Shown here: positions 35,901 to 46,486 of the stretch, in pieces | Numbering within the stretch: position 1 is the stretch's first letter | How the letters are laid out: each line of letters starts with the position of its first letter | Assembly (NCBI GenBank): GCA_012932295.1 | Contig: JAAONU010000006.1 | Span: forward strand, 18,244,904-18,308,903 | Direction of reading: 5' to 3' | Source of the DNA: Cyclina sinensis | Lineage: Eukaryota; Mollusca; Bivalvia; Venerida; Veneridae | Length of the DNA: 64,000 nucleotides | Made by a program: the position numbers and the translations under genes | Notes under the pieces: generated by a model | The model's input: only the letters and a program-made list of their open reading frames with translations | The model's database searches: none | Told to the model about the DNA's origin: nothing

Positions 35901-37250
35901 AGAGAATAGTTATTTTATGTTGTGAGGGATATGCAAGATACAGAAAGCATCCCATTCCAGAGACACCCCTAGTTCTTTCGCATGCTCAGTGTATAGCACT
36001 GGTTTAACGTGTCATCCGAAAAACTATCAATAATGTTAGTGGAGGAGCGGGGGGTCGAACTCGGGACCTCTGGTTTACCAGTCCAGCGTGTTACCACTCA
36101 CTGATTTCTTCGATTATAAACACTGAAATATAATACACTGACCAGTGTATGTATAAACAACAAACTCCGCGCACCGGTTACGCTACGATCAGTAACCACT
36201 GCCTTCACACGAATCACGTGATGATGGTCTTATCACATGATTGTGTCAAGATGGCGGGTACGCCAAAGAAACCGTTGAAAAATTGTTTCATCTGTGATAA
36301 ACAGCGATACTATAATTTGAGCTCTGCTGTCAAGTCTGCCGATATGATTGACAAAATTTCATTTCTGTTAAAAAAGAACCTTAGTACACTAGTGACTTGA
36401 ATGATTTCTTTTTCAAAAGCGGTCATATTGTTTTGAAATAAACGGTGCGATATTAACAATTATTCTCATAATTTTTATGTTTCCGAAATTATTTTTTATT
36501 TGAGTTCACATCTAACACTTTACAGTCTTGAAACATCAGTAAACCGTGTTTACTTTTTAAAAAAAAAATCAAAATTAAAAAAATTCATATCGTCAAAAAT
36601 CTTGACGAAAATGTTGTGACGGCAGAGATCTAATCCTGTAAGGGGAGATCACTGCGTGGGAGATTGTATAAACAAATCTCCCTGCCACGAGGTAAAAATG
36701 GCACCAGTCTGACTTCCGACAAGACTGTTTACAAATAATTTCAGTGATAAAATTTGCATCAAATATCTGTTAGCTGCGAATCAAACAAGATTTTTTCCAA
36801 GAAAAGTAAAATCAATTTTCATACAGTTTTTATGTGTATCTAGAGAAAAAAAAGTTCCTGTTACTTAACTCTGGAAATATCCTTATTCTATTATTCTATT
36901 TTCAGTAGCTTTAAGAAAAGCAGAGAAAAGAAAAAAAAGAATGTACCAGTGTTATACACTGAGCTTATTTAGGAACCAAAAAGTACTTATAAAATTCCAA
37001 CTTTCTATGTCTTGCACTAAATATAACTTAACGCTACCGGGTTAGAAGGGGGCGGCGTTGGATATATTTTCAACTGTTATAACAGAAAAGGAATACTGAG
37101 AAAGAAAATTCACCTACCAGATGCCGGCGGCTGGGCGGAAGTACTAGGCTGTGTTACAACTGCTGCTTTGGTTGGGGTCTCGAGTAGCTTCCCTTTATCT
37201 GTGACCTCTTCCTTCACAACATGGAGCTCTGTTTCTGCGGGTTCAGACAT
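29919..37250 (-). CDS. Stomatin-like gene 2, complete coding sequence (320 aa)
   Basis: Exons: 37250-37118 (ATG), 34371-34244, 33227-33155, 32915-32833, 31988-31785, 30931-30876, 30489-30411 and 30125-29919 (TAG). The lengths sum to 963 nt, that is 320 codons plus stop, with GT-AG junctions and consistent phases. The N-terminus is longer than in gene 1: about 44 residues, acidic then Pro/Thr/Ser-rich, starting MSEPAETELHVVKEE. It continues EYSDMAKQPE, a GACAACLKLF cysteine motif, a hydrophobic hairpin ending [26 protein letters not shown], an SPFH core (ILTKDQLTVMVDAVVYLRI), [20 protein letters not shown] and [14 protein letters not shown], ending RPQASPIQ. The internal exon lengths 73, 83, 204, 56 and 79 match gene 1 exactly, so the two are tandem paralogs. 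Expected to be a membrane scaffold; channel partners are unknown. A downstream Met (MAKQPE) could be an alternative start. Confidence 0.93.
31378..31596 (-). other. Unrecognised 72-codon open frame inside an intron
   Basis: An uninterrupted frame from ATG to stop lies in the intron between the stomatin gene 2 exons at 30876 and 31785. It starts MATNAFTQAWKTRQK and has balanced composition unlike the AT-rich surroundings. No family was recognised. It could be a fragment of a mobile element protein or chance. Confidence 0.25.
32398..32650 (+). mobile_element. Possible tRNA-Arg-derived SINE
   Basis: The head TAGTTAAGGCGTCCGCCTAC... has a stem/loop with an ACG anticodon position and a B-box-like GGTTCGAGTCC. 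A roughly 180-bp unrelated body follows, ending AATAAACAAGCACTTTTTA. Intronic, in stomatin gene 2. Only one copy is in the window, so the right boundary is a guess. Confidence 0.45.
33502..33658. mobile_element. Foldback (hairpin) element, ~60-bp arms
   Basis: The arm from GTGGAAGATGAGAATTTATT to TTTTCACGAGTGGC is followed after 3 bases by its near-complete reverse complement ending AAATTCCCATCTTCCAC, with further A/T-rich flanks (GTTTGTTTTT/AAAAACAAAC) also inverted. Intronic to stomatin gene 2, between the exons at 33155 and 34244. Confidence 0.85.
35836..36102 (-). mobile_element. tRNA-derived SINE copy 1
   Basis: On the minus strand a degraded tRNA-like head (GTAACACGCTGGACTGGTAA, B box GAGTTCGACC) is followed by the body shared with the copies at 39495-39779 and 45483-45750 and a tail CAAATAGAGATAG. 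Located in stomatin gene 2, intron 1. Confidence 0.8.
36251..36400 (+). other. Short open frame MAGTPKKPLKNCFICDKQ, possible element remnant
   Basis: An ATG in good context (AAGATGGCG) opens about 49 codons to a stop, with a CFICDK cysteine pair like the start of a zinc-binding module. It lies on the strand opposite stomatin gene 2, within its intron. No partner exon with the remaining ligands was identified. It may be a decayed transposon protein or a start exon of an unseen gene. Confidence 0.25.
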
Positions 37251-37261
37251 GGTTCCTGAAA

Positions 37262-38375
37262 ACAGATCGGTATTATACTAAATGGTGAGGGGATCAAAGC
37301 GGTATTTACTGAGTGCTGCGAGTATCAAAACGCTTTGTGGGGATCAAAGCACTATTGTTCTGAATGCTGCGGGGTTCAAAGCGCTACTGTACTGAATGCT
37401 GCGGGAATCAAAGCGCTACTGTACTGAATACTGTGGGGATCAAAGCGCTATTGTACTGAATGCTGCGGGGATCAAAGCGCTACTGTACTGAATACTGTGG
37501 GGATCAAAGCGCTATTGTACTGAATACTGTGGGGATCAAAACGCTATTGTACTGAATACTGTGGGGATCAAAGCGCTATTGTACTGAATACTGTGGGGAT
37601 CAAAGCGCTACTGTACTGAAAACTGTGAAGATCAAAGCGCTATTGTACTGAATGCTGCGAGGACCCAGTCGTTATTATACTAAATGCTGCGGGGATCAAT
37701 GCGCTATTTACTGAATGCTGCGAGGATCAAAGCGCTACTGTACTGAATTCTGTGGGAATCAAAGCGCTACTGTTCGGAATTTCGCGAAGATTGAAGGGCT
37801 CCTGTACTGAATGGTGCGGCCATCAAAGTGCTACTGTACTGAATGGTGTGGGTTCAAAGCGCCACTGTATTAAATGTTGCAGGGATCAAAGCACTACTGT
37901 ACTCAGTGGTGCAGGAATTAAAGCGCTACTGTACTGAAAGCTACGGGGATCAAAGTGCTTTTGTCCTGAATAGTGCGGGGATCAAAGCACTATAGTACTG
38001 AATGGTGCGGGGATCCAAGTGCTATAGTACTGAATGGTGCGGGGATCCAAGTGCTATAGTACTGAATGGTGCGGGGATCAAAGTGCTGCTGTAGTGAATG
38101 CTGCTGGAATCAAAGCGTTATAGTACTGAATGGTGCGGGGTTCAAAGTACCACTGTACTTAATGGTGCGAGGGTCAAATTGCCACTGTACTAAATGGTGC
38201 GGGGATCAAAGTGCTGCTGTAGTGAATGCTGCGGGAATCTAAGCGCTATAGTACTGAATGGTGCGGTGATCAAAGTGCCACTGTACTGAATGCTGCGCGG
38301 ATCAGAGCGCTATAGAATTGAATGCTTAGGGGAACAAAACCATATTGTGCTTTATGCTGCGGGGATTATAGTTAT
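37262..38375. repeat. 32-bp minisatellite upstream of stomatin gene 2 start exon
   Basis: About 34 copies of a 32-bp unit (TGCGGGGATCAAAGCGCTA, CTGTACTGAA) begin within roughly 20 bp of the acceptor that precedes the start codon at 37250. Variants GCTGCGG and GGTGCGG dominate the left and right parts respectively. If the leader is spliced, the array lies in the 5' UTR intron. Confidence 0.95.
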
Positions 38376-38865
38376 TTACGACTGCTTCTAACTAACCAAC
38401 TCCGTCGACATTGGTATTTAAGTGTTTCAGTAAAATGCATTTGGAAAGAAAATTAAGTTTGACGATATTTTAAGATTTAAAAGATCCTGCACTAAATCGC
38501 CAACGTCATTTAGCATTCTTGTAGTGAATATTCTTGTTTCCAAAGACCATCCTTTAACAACTACGAATTACTGTTTCTTTAAACGGCTTTTTAAACGAGG
38601 CTTTCCTGCATTTGACAATGTAGGTACTCTAATCCTTAATTATTGTTTACTAGGTAACTGAATCACTGAGAATTTATACTGCAGCATAATGCAGCAGAAT
38701 GCATATACACAACAAAACCGATTTTATATACGGGCACATTGTTTATTATACATATACATAAGCTTACTTTATAACGTTTACATATTACAAGTATGTCTAA
38801 TACCAGTGTACATATTTAAAACTTTCTTCTTTGCTAACGGCAGTTGCATTTCATATGAAACATAC

Positions 38866-38890
38866 CTTTGAATCGATAGATCTCCTTAAT
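38866..38890 (-). promoter_or_regulatory. Candidate leader exon end for stomatin gene 2
   Basis: A TCAAAG/GTATGT donor-like site on the minus strand lies upstream of the start exon, which itself begins with an acceptor (TTTTCAG) 5 nt before ATG and therefore requires an upstream exon. The exon's 5' limit was not determined. Confidence 0.25.
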
Positions 38891-39494
38891 TTAACAAAAA
38901 CAACAAAAATATCCTTGTAAAATACTTTTACTAGTTTAAATATCCGAAATAGGTCACTGCTACACGCACGTAAAGAGCCGATTGTAGCGTTACATTCCGG
39001 AGTCTGCTTTACCGTGGTTCAGGTAGCCTTAAGGCTGACGTGCACCATGACTTAAATAATACTTGAATTAAAAATACATAAAAACTTCACTGACATTCAG
39101 TTTACTAAAGTGTTTGCAAAGACATCAGGAACGTAGCAGAGATAGCACGCACATATAATAAAAATTTCCACTTGACAATAAGCCGTTGTTTTTTGTTAAA
39201 AGTTGTAACTTTTATTTCTACACAACCCTGTCTTATCTAGATTTCAGATTCCTGCGGTTGCTTATAATAACTTAAAAGCTTGGAATTTGAGACAATTAGC
39301 GTCACTATTTGCTTCAAGTTGTGATTTTTATTTCTACGCAACGCTCCTGTGGTTGCTTTTACTAAATTAAAAGCTTGGAATCTGGGACCATGATCTGTTG
39401 CTATTTGCTAAAAGCTGTGGTTTTCGTCTCTATGTCAGCATATCAGGGGTGTCAGATGTGTTCCTAGTTTCTCTGACTGCCTTAACTAGATATA

Positions 39495-39779
39495 ACTATC
39501 TATCTATTTGAGCTTATTTATTGTCGATACCGGTTGCCCATATGACCGACGCCCCCTGAAGAGTTTATTTATTTTATGTTGTGGGGGTAGTGCAAGATAC
39601 AGAAAGCATCCCATCCCAGAGACACCCCTGGTTCTTTTGCATGTATAGCACTGATACACTGGGACGGGTTTAACGTCACATCCGAAAGACTATTAGTAAT
39701 GTTAGTGGAGGAGCGGGGGATCGAACTCGGGACCCCTGGTTTACCAGTCCAGCGCGTTACCACTGGACCACATCCGCTG
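39495..39779 (-). mobile_element. tRNA-derived SINE copy 2
   Basis: The tRNA-Thr-like head is well preserved (AGCGGATGTGGTCCAGTGGT, GGT anticodon position, B box GAGTTCGATCC). The body ends with AATAAGCTCAAATAGATAG. The structure matches the copy at 45483-45750 in the opposite orientation. Confidence 0.9.
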
Positions 39780-40649
39780 ATAACTAAATTTAAAATTTAG
39801 ACTCAACGTTTTAAAGTACCCTGGCGCTATGGTTCGGTGAACATTTAAATACAAGGCCAACAACAGCAACAAAACAACGAACACAAACCTCAATGACTGA
39901 ATGCTTTACAAGAATATTAATGAAACAGCAGTCCGATCAAAACATGTAGGTCTTTTATTTTTATAGCAGAAAAAAAGTTCCACGGAAATGGAACATTTCG
40001 CGTTAATTGCTCAACGTGTCCAGTGTAAACTATGATAGTTTTTGGTTAGTGGTCAAATTAGTGATATTTGGTGAAATAAATGAGAAAATTTATGAAAGGC
40101 TTTTTCATTGTCAACAATGAAAGCTTACTTATTGTTTTATATAAATTTACATGAAAAATCAAACAATGACTTTGTCCGCCGAATTATATTAAATGATGTA
40201 TCTTCTAATTCGCTGGGTATCGCTATTAGAAAATATATATTTGACAAGTAATTGTAAACACATGTGAATGAACAATGTTGTGTATTTCATACACACTTCA
40301 ACATCCATTTATGCCACAGTAATGTTTACATGCACTGTGTAAAGACTGTATTGTAAAGCGAGTTTCAAATATAGTATGTATATGAAGATACTGGATCCAT
40401 TTCACTTCCTTTTAAAATATAAAAAAATCAATGGGTAAGTGCAAAGGCTGTTTTTATCTTCTTCATAAATTGTAAACAGTTACAATAATGTTGCATTAAC
40501 ATAACTAGTTAGAAAACCGTTTATGAGTTCATTTATTGCAAAAACAAATCTTTTTATAAAACGCGTAAATGTTTTAGATAAAAAACTGTTTTGAAAAATT
40601 ATAATGTTCATAAATATTCAGATTTCAAAATATACTAAAAAAATCTTAC

Positions 40650-40810
40650 CTTGGAGTAATTCCTTTTTACGTAACAAGCCAACGATGTATAATTATAATC
40701 TCCACTTTCTACCTAAATTTCGCCACTGCACAGTACTTGGTTAATTAAAGTTCTTCGTCTGGTTTCCAGCTTTTAACGTTTAACGCTGATCAAATCTGAC
40801 ACCCAGTCAA
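40650..40810 (-). promoter_or_regulatory. Candidate 5' leader exon of stomatin gene 2
   Basis: ACTCCAAG/GTAAGA on the minus strand is a strong donor at 40650, about 3.4 kb upstream of the coding start. The 5' boundary is arbitrary. It competes with the site at 38866 as the leader exon. Confidence 0.35.
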
Positions 40811-41429
40811 ACAAAGAAATTTACAACTTCCTGTGGAGGGGACGCAGTGAAGAGTCGTGTGCATTGATGGGAGAGAAAACCCCGATAATCGATGATGAAA
40901 AGATAAAGGGGTCACGGCGTTACTATACCACCTCAGTACGCTCCCCTGGGGGATAGATTAATTCCGACAAGGCTGGAAATATGTCATGTATCCTTTATAA
41001 TATGTCAGTGTTAGTTTACTTTTAGACTTTATCAACACAGAAAATACCATTATGGCAATTACGGTCCTTTTGACTTTATACACGTGTACACGTGTTTTTT
41101 TTCTTCGGGCATTTTTTAATTTAATATCACTTCATGTGTGCGTACTTGCGTGCGTCTGCGTTTAAGCATGAAAACCGTTACTAAACAAACGTTTTATCAT
41201 CAACATTGTAATCTTTAGCACAGCTTGACTTGGAGAGCAAGTTTTCTGTATTTTAAAGAATGTTCAAGTTGACTATGAGATAGAAATACATGTACCTCAA
41301 CTATGTTAATAAACTCTAAACTTATATGATTTTAAGTTTAAATTATATTTACAGCTATACTCCAAGTTGCTTTTCATTTATATCCACGTAGATGCGAAAT
41401 TAGTCTTTGTTAATTTTAGATGATTACAG

Positions 41430-41511
41430 AACTTCACTCTGTTTCCACTGACGTCATGATCTGGGAGTATAACTTCACTCTGTTTCCACTGACGTCATGA
41501 TCTGGGAGTAT
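41430..41511. promoter_or_regulatory. 41-bp tandem duplication carrying two TGACGTCA sites
   Basis: Two identical 41-bp units each contain the palindromic cAMP-response element TGACGTCA (41449-41456 and 41490-41497). They lie about 0.7-0.8 kb upstream of the candidate leader exon of stomatin gene 2. Confidence 0.6.
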
Positions 41512-41704
41512 AACGTAAACATATAATGAAATTTTTTTTGTCCTTTTAAATTTCAAATATCTTGTGGAAAAATGTTGCTAGTTTTTCTCTCCTCATTGAA
41601 AGACAATTGCAAAAAGTAAACTTATGCATATGCGTGCGAGCTTAATATCTAAAAAGTTTTGATTTATTTTTTTTTTTGTATGCGAATAAACATTAAAATA
41701 ATAA

Positions 41705-41806
41705 GCTCAAAATAGGACTCGAACCTATTGGTCTCAGATATGAAAGATTGGCTTTCGTCCGTGACAGTGTAATGTCCTTATCGACCGAACATTTTGAGTG
41801 ATGTGA
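41705..41806 (-). repeat. tRNA-like sequence with intact T arm
   Basis: On the minus strand, TCAAAAT pairs with ATTTTGA as an acceptor-like stem, and ATAGG TTCGAGT CCTAT makes a good T arm. The centre is too long and irregular for a normal cloverleaf, so a pseudogene or SINE head is more likely than a working tRNA. Confidence 0.35.
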
Positions 41807-41924
41807 CAATCTCAGACGTCGAACTCTTTGATCTGTTTGTGTATATTTGCAATATTTTTAAAAGATTCACTTCATTGCCCGTCCGTCTGTCCGTCCGCCC
41901 GTCCGTTCCGTAAAATAACTTTGC

Positions 41925-42690
41925 ATATTGTTACAATTGGATGAAATGGTGTGTCGCGTATAAGACCCAGGTCAATAGCTCAAAGGTCACAGACCTTGTC
42001 CGGGCCATAACATCTCCATGCATGAAAAGATTTTTAATTCCTAGGCATATTTGTTCACCTTGATGAGACGATGTGTTGCGTGTACCACCTAGGTCCATAG
42101 CTCAAAGATCAAGGTCACAGTTACTGGTTAAAGGTGAAACATGTTGATTACAGACCTTGTCGGGACCATAACGTTTCCTTGCATGGAGGGATTTTAAAAT
42201 ACCTTGATATACTTGTTCACTTTGGTGAGATGGTGTGTCGCGTGTAAGACCCAGGCCCATAGCTCAAGGTCACAGTTACTGGTTAAAAGTGAAACATGTT
42301 GATTACAGACCTTGTCGGGACCATAACGTTTCCATGCATGGAAGGATTTTAAAATACCTTGATATACTTTGGTGAGATGGTGTGTCGCGTGTAAGACCCA
42401 GGCCCAAAACTCAAGGTCACAGTCATTGATAAAAGTTAAAAGATGTTGACGATACACCTTATCCGGGCCATAACTTCTCTATACCTGTAAGGATTTAAAA
42501 ATGCCTCTTCATATTTTTTTTCATCAAGATGAGGTGGTGTGTCGCGTATAAGACCCATATAGATATGTCCGCGTGTCACATGTGAGTCCCTGGTCCATAG
42601 CTCAGAGGTCAAGGTCACAGTGACTGGTCAAAAGTAAAACATATTGATGACAGACCTTGTCCGGGCCATAACTTTCCATACATGGAAGGC
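41925..42690. repeat. ~160-bp tandem repeat with GTGTGTCGCGTGTAAGACCC core
   Basis: About five units share GATGGTGTGTCGCG, AAGACCCAGG, AGCTCAAGGTCACAG, ACATGTTGATTACAGACCTTG and CCATAAC. One unit is shortened. AGGTCA half-sites recur in each unit. Intergenic. Confidence 0.85.
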
Positions 42691-42816
42691 AATTATATGA
42701 CTTCCTGTTACAGCATACCATCAAATAAAGTAGCATCATAAACATGCTGCTGTGCAAGACTTTTACATGCTCAGTTTATATAGCATTGACACTTGTTGTC
42801 ATCTTGAAGACTATAA

Positions 42817-43120
42817 TACGGAATCCTGTTGGGGCCAATTAAAATGTCGCCGTCGCGCTTAGAGGTAGACGCTCGACAACGCGACGCGACATCGCGAAAA
42901 TGCGATACGACGCTCGACATTGCAAAGCGACGCGCGACAATGTCAAACGAAATTTCGCGATTTCATTTCGTATTGTCGCGCTATAAAAGCGCGAAATATC
43001 GCATTGTCGCTTCGCATTGTCGTGCGTCGTATCGCATTGTCGCGATGTCGCGTCGCGTTGTCGAGCGTCTACCTCTAAGCGCGACGGCGACATTTTAATT
43101 GGCCCCATCAGGATTCCGTA
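42817..43120. mobile_element. CpG-rich foldback element with long inverted arms
   Basis: The 304-bp element begins TACGGAATCCTG and ends CAGGATTCCGTA. The two arms are near-exact reverse complements over more than 80 bp from each end (GGGGCCAATTAAAATGTCGC, then CGCTTAGAGGTAGACGCTCG). Inside, GCGACA/TGTCGC motifs recur every 8-20 bp. The ends are compatible with a TA target site. No transposase is encoded; similar open frames on both strands are a by-product of the symmetry. Confidence 0.9.
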
Positions 43121-43144
43121 ATACGTACTATAAGCAGTGATAGT

Positions 43145-43215
43145 GGATGTGTGGTGGACTGAACTGGCGACCTCAGGATTACAAATTCTGTTCGTTACCA
43201 TTGATCCACTCATTG
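43145..43215 (-). repeat. tRNA-Thr-like head of a SINE fragment
   Basis: The minus strand reads GAGTGGATCAATGGTAACG with a TGT anticodon position and GTTCAGTCCACC. It is too diverged for a functional tRNA and lacks a recognisable SINE body. Confidence 0.35.
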
Positions 43216-43753
43216 CGGTTAGTGCTTATTTATCATTTATGTAACAGCGAGCAACCCAGTTCTGAAATCAACAATTCTTCAGTGGTCTGAAATATAATGA
43301 AGCCAGATCAGTGGTCGAGTGACACATAGGTCTGAATCAAAACAAGAAATATAACAGTCTGCAAAGATGAAAGAGTCATTGAGTGCCAGAAGTTTATTTT
43401 GAGATAGGTACACGAAATCATTTTCTGCCGGCTGAAAAAGGAATTTCTTTCATTGTGGTATGGTTGAAACGTCCCTGGGCATCCAAGTAGCGAATACGCT
43501 CTGAAAAATAAAGGATGAAATTGCTTATCAGAAACTGAACGTCTATCAGTCATTCAAATTTGTGTAAAGAATATTGAATGATTTTTTCAAGATATTGTTG
43601 AATGATAGATAATTTGGAAATTTGACAGAAGTAAGAAAAGGGTGGATGTTGCAAATGCGCACATTTTATAGATTAAGTTCTGCATATGTAATGAATCCGT
43701 GATTACAAATGCGTTCTACACTAAATATGTTTAGACATGCATTCTGCTTTAAA

Positions 43754-45948
43754 TCATTCGTTTATATACGCACTCTTTGTTGTTTCACACGCGTATTTAT
43801 TGCACTCCTCATCACCGCAGCACACAGCGCAAATAGTTCCGGCATCCCGTTTTCCCACTGCTTGTTCCGCCTGATGATAAGTCGCGAAGATAAACTCTGT
43901 TAACGGCTGACAAATCTGAGAAAAAGAAAACACAACTGTGTATAATTAAGTGACATTTGCACCCGTTCTAATTTTGTGCATGCTTAACAGATTAAGTGAA
44001 TTTGAATACAGACTGTGTATGTTATAAGTAGAATTAATAAAAATTTAGACTGGCTACCTCTCATATCTCTAGCGTTCATTTTGTTTGTTGAAACTGAATT
44101 TCCTCTTTGTGTATCAGTTAAAATTGTAATTTGATAACCTGTTTTTTTTAGCTCAAACTAATTATTAATGTTGTAAAACGTTATTCAGGAAGTTAGAGTC
44201 CATATCACAAACATCGTGGCGACAACTTCACGCGTATTTATCTACTCAGCAGAGAAAACCGACAACATATCATAGAAAATTGCCAAATAAACCAAGTTTG
44301 CTCAGCTGGACCATCTGCATTTGAAAAAGTCAGGATTATGACAGAAGCTCAATCATATTGGTATATTACTAAATAAGAAACGAATCTTACCTTTTTACTC
44401 TTACATGTAGAGTAGTGTCTGAGAGACGTTTCATCTCTCATATATGTACTTGAGTAACAAACCTGAAAATTGAAAATGAGGCTAGAGAAACAAAATCTCA
44501 AAAAAAGGAAGCTAGGCAGACAAACTTTCAATCTGAAAACGAGGCTTCAGAAACTAAATGAGTCTAATGGACCCACACGTTCCAAACGAGGCTGCAAAAA
44601 GAACATTAGGAAATGGAAATAAAATCATACTTTAGTACCCCTTGTTTTATTAATTTTACATTTACACTAAAGTTACATAGTTAAATAAACCAAGCAAGAA
44701 ATAAAGCTCTCTGCCGCTGCATTGACCTTTGACTTGACCTTGAACTCAGGACACCTAGCCAATTTTAGGACATAATGGACTAAAAGAGCAAAAAAACCCC
44801 CAAAAAACAAAACAAAAAAAAACAACAACAAAAACAAAACAACAACAACAAAATCCCCCCAATGCAAATAGCTCTACAAAGGGACTTGATAAAAACGAGC
44901 CAAAAATTTTACTTTAGCTGAAAATGTCTGGTTCAGGACCGAGAGCTTGCACTTCATGTCGTAATACAGAACAATTCTTGCAGAACTTGGAAATCACCTT
45001 TAAAATATTCCCATAGAATTTAATAGATGATGTAGAAGTATAGATGTTTAGGTAAGGTTAAAAATGTTAATTGGACTTGTTCTATGTTACATGTACACAA
45101 AGATGAGACTTTAACCCTGAACATGCTGAAACTGTAATGGATTTGCCCAGCTTTGAATTTGGAACAGTCCATTCAAAGTTTAAGGGATTTCAATATCAAA
45201 ATACAAAAATGGAGCTACCAACAGTATAGAGCCTTGTCAGACAATATCCGTGCAGGCCGGCCTGGCTCTATACTGGTGGCAACGGCTAATCCTTTTCGGT
45301 TCCAGCAGGTTAAGGGTTAATAAATAATTAGATGTGTTGAGTTAAGTTGACCCATACATATTTTTTTTGTGTTACATTCTTATTTACATTCAATGTAGCG
45401 CAGACGATACAACTAAGTACGTCATGTTGACGCCAGAGTAGAGGAAAATTTGTAAAGACAGCACTAGTACAATCATATTTTAGGAGCGGATGTGGTCCAG
45501 TGGTAACGCGCTGGATTGGTAAACCAGGGGTCCCGAGTTCGATCCCCCGCTCATCCACTAACATTACTAACAGTTTCTCGTATGAGTATGTATCAGTGCT
45601 ACACACTGAGCATGCAAAAGAGCCAGGGGTGTCTCTGGAATAGGATGCTTTCTGTATCTTGCACTACCCCAACAATCTCTTCAGGGGGCGTCGGACATAA
45701 CGGCACCCGGTACCGACGATAAATAAGCTCATAGATAGATAGATTGATAGAAACGTACGTTTAAGGTTTAAAGCAGTAAGGTACTGATGTGTACTTGAAA
45801 AGAACGAAAAGTTTAGCATCATGTATATATAAAAGTTTTACATCTGAAGGGTCACAGGAACGCAGGAAAGCACAATCATCCGGGTACTGCTGGGGCTGTG
45901 GTCGTCCGTCCCTACCGTCACAGGAATGGCAAAGGGTTAGGTTGCTTG
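43754..45948 (-). CDS. Ly6/uPAR-like cysteine-rich protein, left unit (signal exon not found)
   Basis: Exons: 45948-45842, 44462-44391 and 43915-43754 (TGA). Phases and the 72-nt middle exon match the right-hand unit at 46487-49822. About 113 residues are encoded: SNLTLCHSCDG opening, DDCAFLRSCDPSD, VCYSSTYMRDETS, and a final exon with ICAVCCGDEECNKYACE. The CC-x4-CN motif near the end is typical of Ly6/uPAR three-finger domains, so a disulfide-rich extracellular domain is likely. There is no GPI signal. The first exon needs one nucleotide from an upstream exon; no signal-peptide exon was seen between 45949 and 46486. It could share the one at 49133-49089, whose phase fits. Family placement is inference from the cysteine pattern. 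Confidence 0.65.
44788..44862. repeat. A/C-rich simple repeat (AAC-type)
   Basis: A run of AAAAC and CAACAACAA units ends in a C tract; intronic to the left Ly6-like unit. Confidence 0.8.
45111..45320. mobile_element. TTAA-ended MITE-like element, copy 2
   Basis: This 210-bp copy matches 7686-7899 almost throughout. Its ends TTAACCCTGAACATGCTG and CAGCAGGTTAAGGGTTAA form a better inverted repeat than in copy 1. Confidence 0.8.
45483..45750 (+). mobile_element. tRNA-derived SINE copy 3
   Basis: The tRNA-Thr-like head (GCGGATGTGGTCCAGTGGTA, B box GAGTTCGATCC) is followed by a body with GGGTGTCTCTGGAATAGGAT and a tail of ATAGATAGAT units. It inserted about 90 bp inside the intron from the donor of the exon at 45842-45948, antisense to the gene. 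Confidence 0.9.
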
Positions 45949-46486
45949 CTGAAGCATATACATAACGGATATAGATAGAAAGGTTAGGACTGAGAGCTTT
46001 TGAGCTATACATTATGCTAACATTTTTTGCTAAGTGTTCAAACATCATTTGAGTTTGATTACAGTTATACAAAGAAGACTTTCTGCTTTATTAGGCCTAA
46101 GACAGCTTCATTATCTTAGAGGTCATTACCGCAAATGAAACACATTTTGTTGCAATTATGTTTTGAGAATAGCCATTTGAGAATAGCCACTGTTTATTCC
46201 TTTTCGTATGCAGTATCAGAAAAAAATAATTCTGTGTTGGATATATATTTTTTATCTATGAAAGCGTCCAAATACATTAAACGGAGGCTTATACTGTTTA
46301 AATCGTAACAAGTTACCGTTGTTATTGTTTTGATCAAGACTCTAGCCTGTGAACAGGTGCTCTTTTCGTTGATTTTTCATCATTCTCTATATAGTAAATG
46401 TATACTAAAGCTTAGACTAACTAATACATTGTACTTTACCTAAATCTCACCGAGAATATGCGAATGCACATAAATCTTCCTCCCAT

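Noticed and set aside
41705..41806. Functional tRNA gene
   Set aside because: The acceptor and T arms look good, but the D and anticodon arms do not form a normal cloverleaf and the length is about 100 nt.
42829..43213. Similar 89- and 124-codon frames on opposite strands
   Set aside because: They are identical at their starts only because the foldback element is self-complementary.
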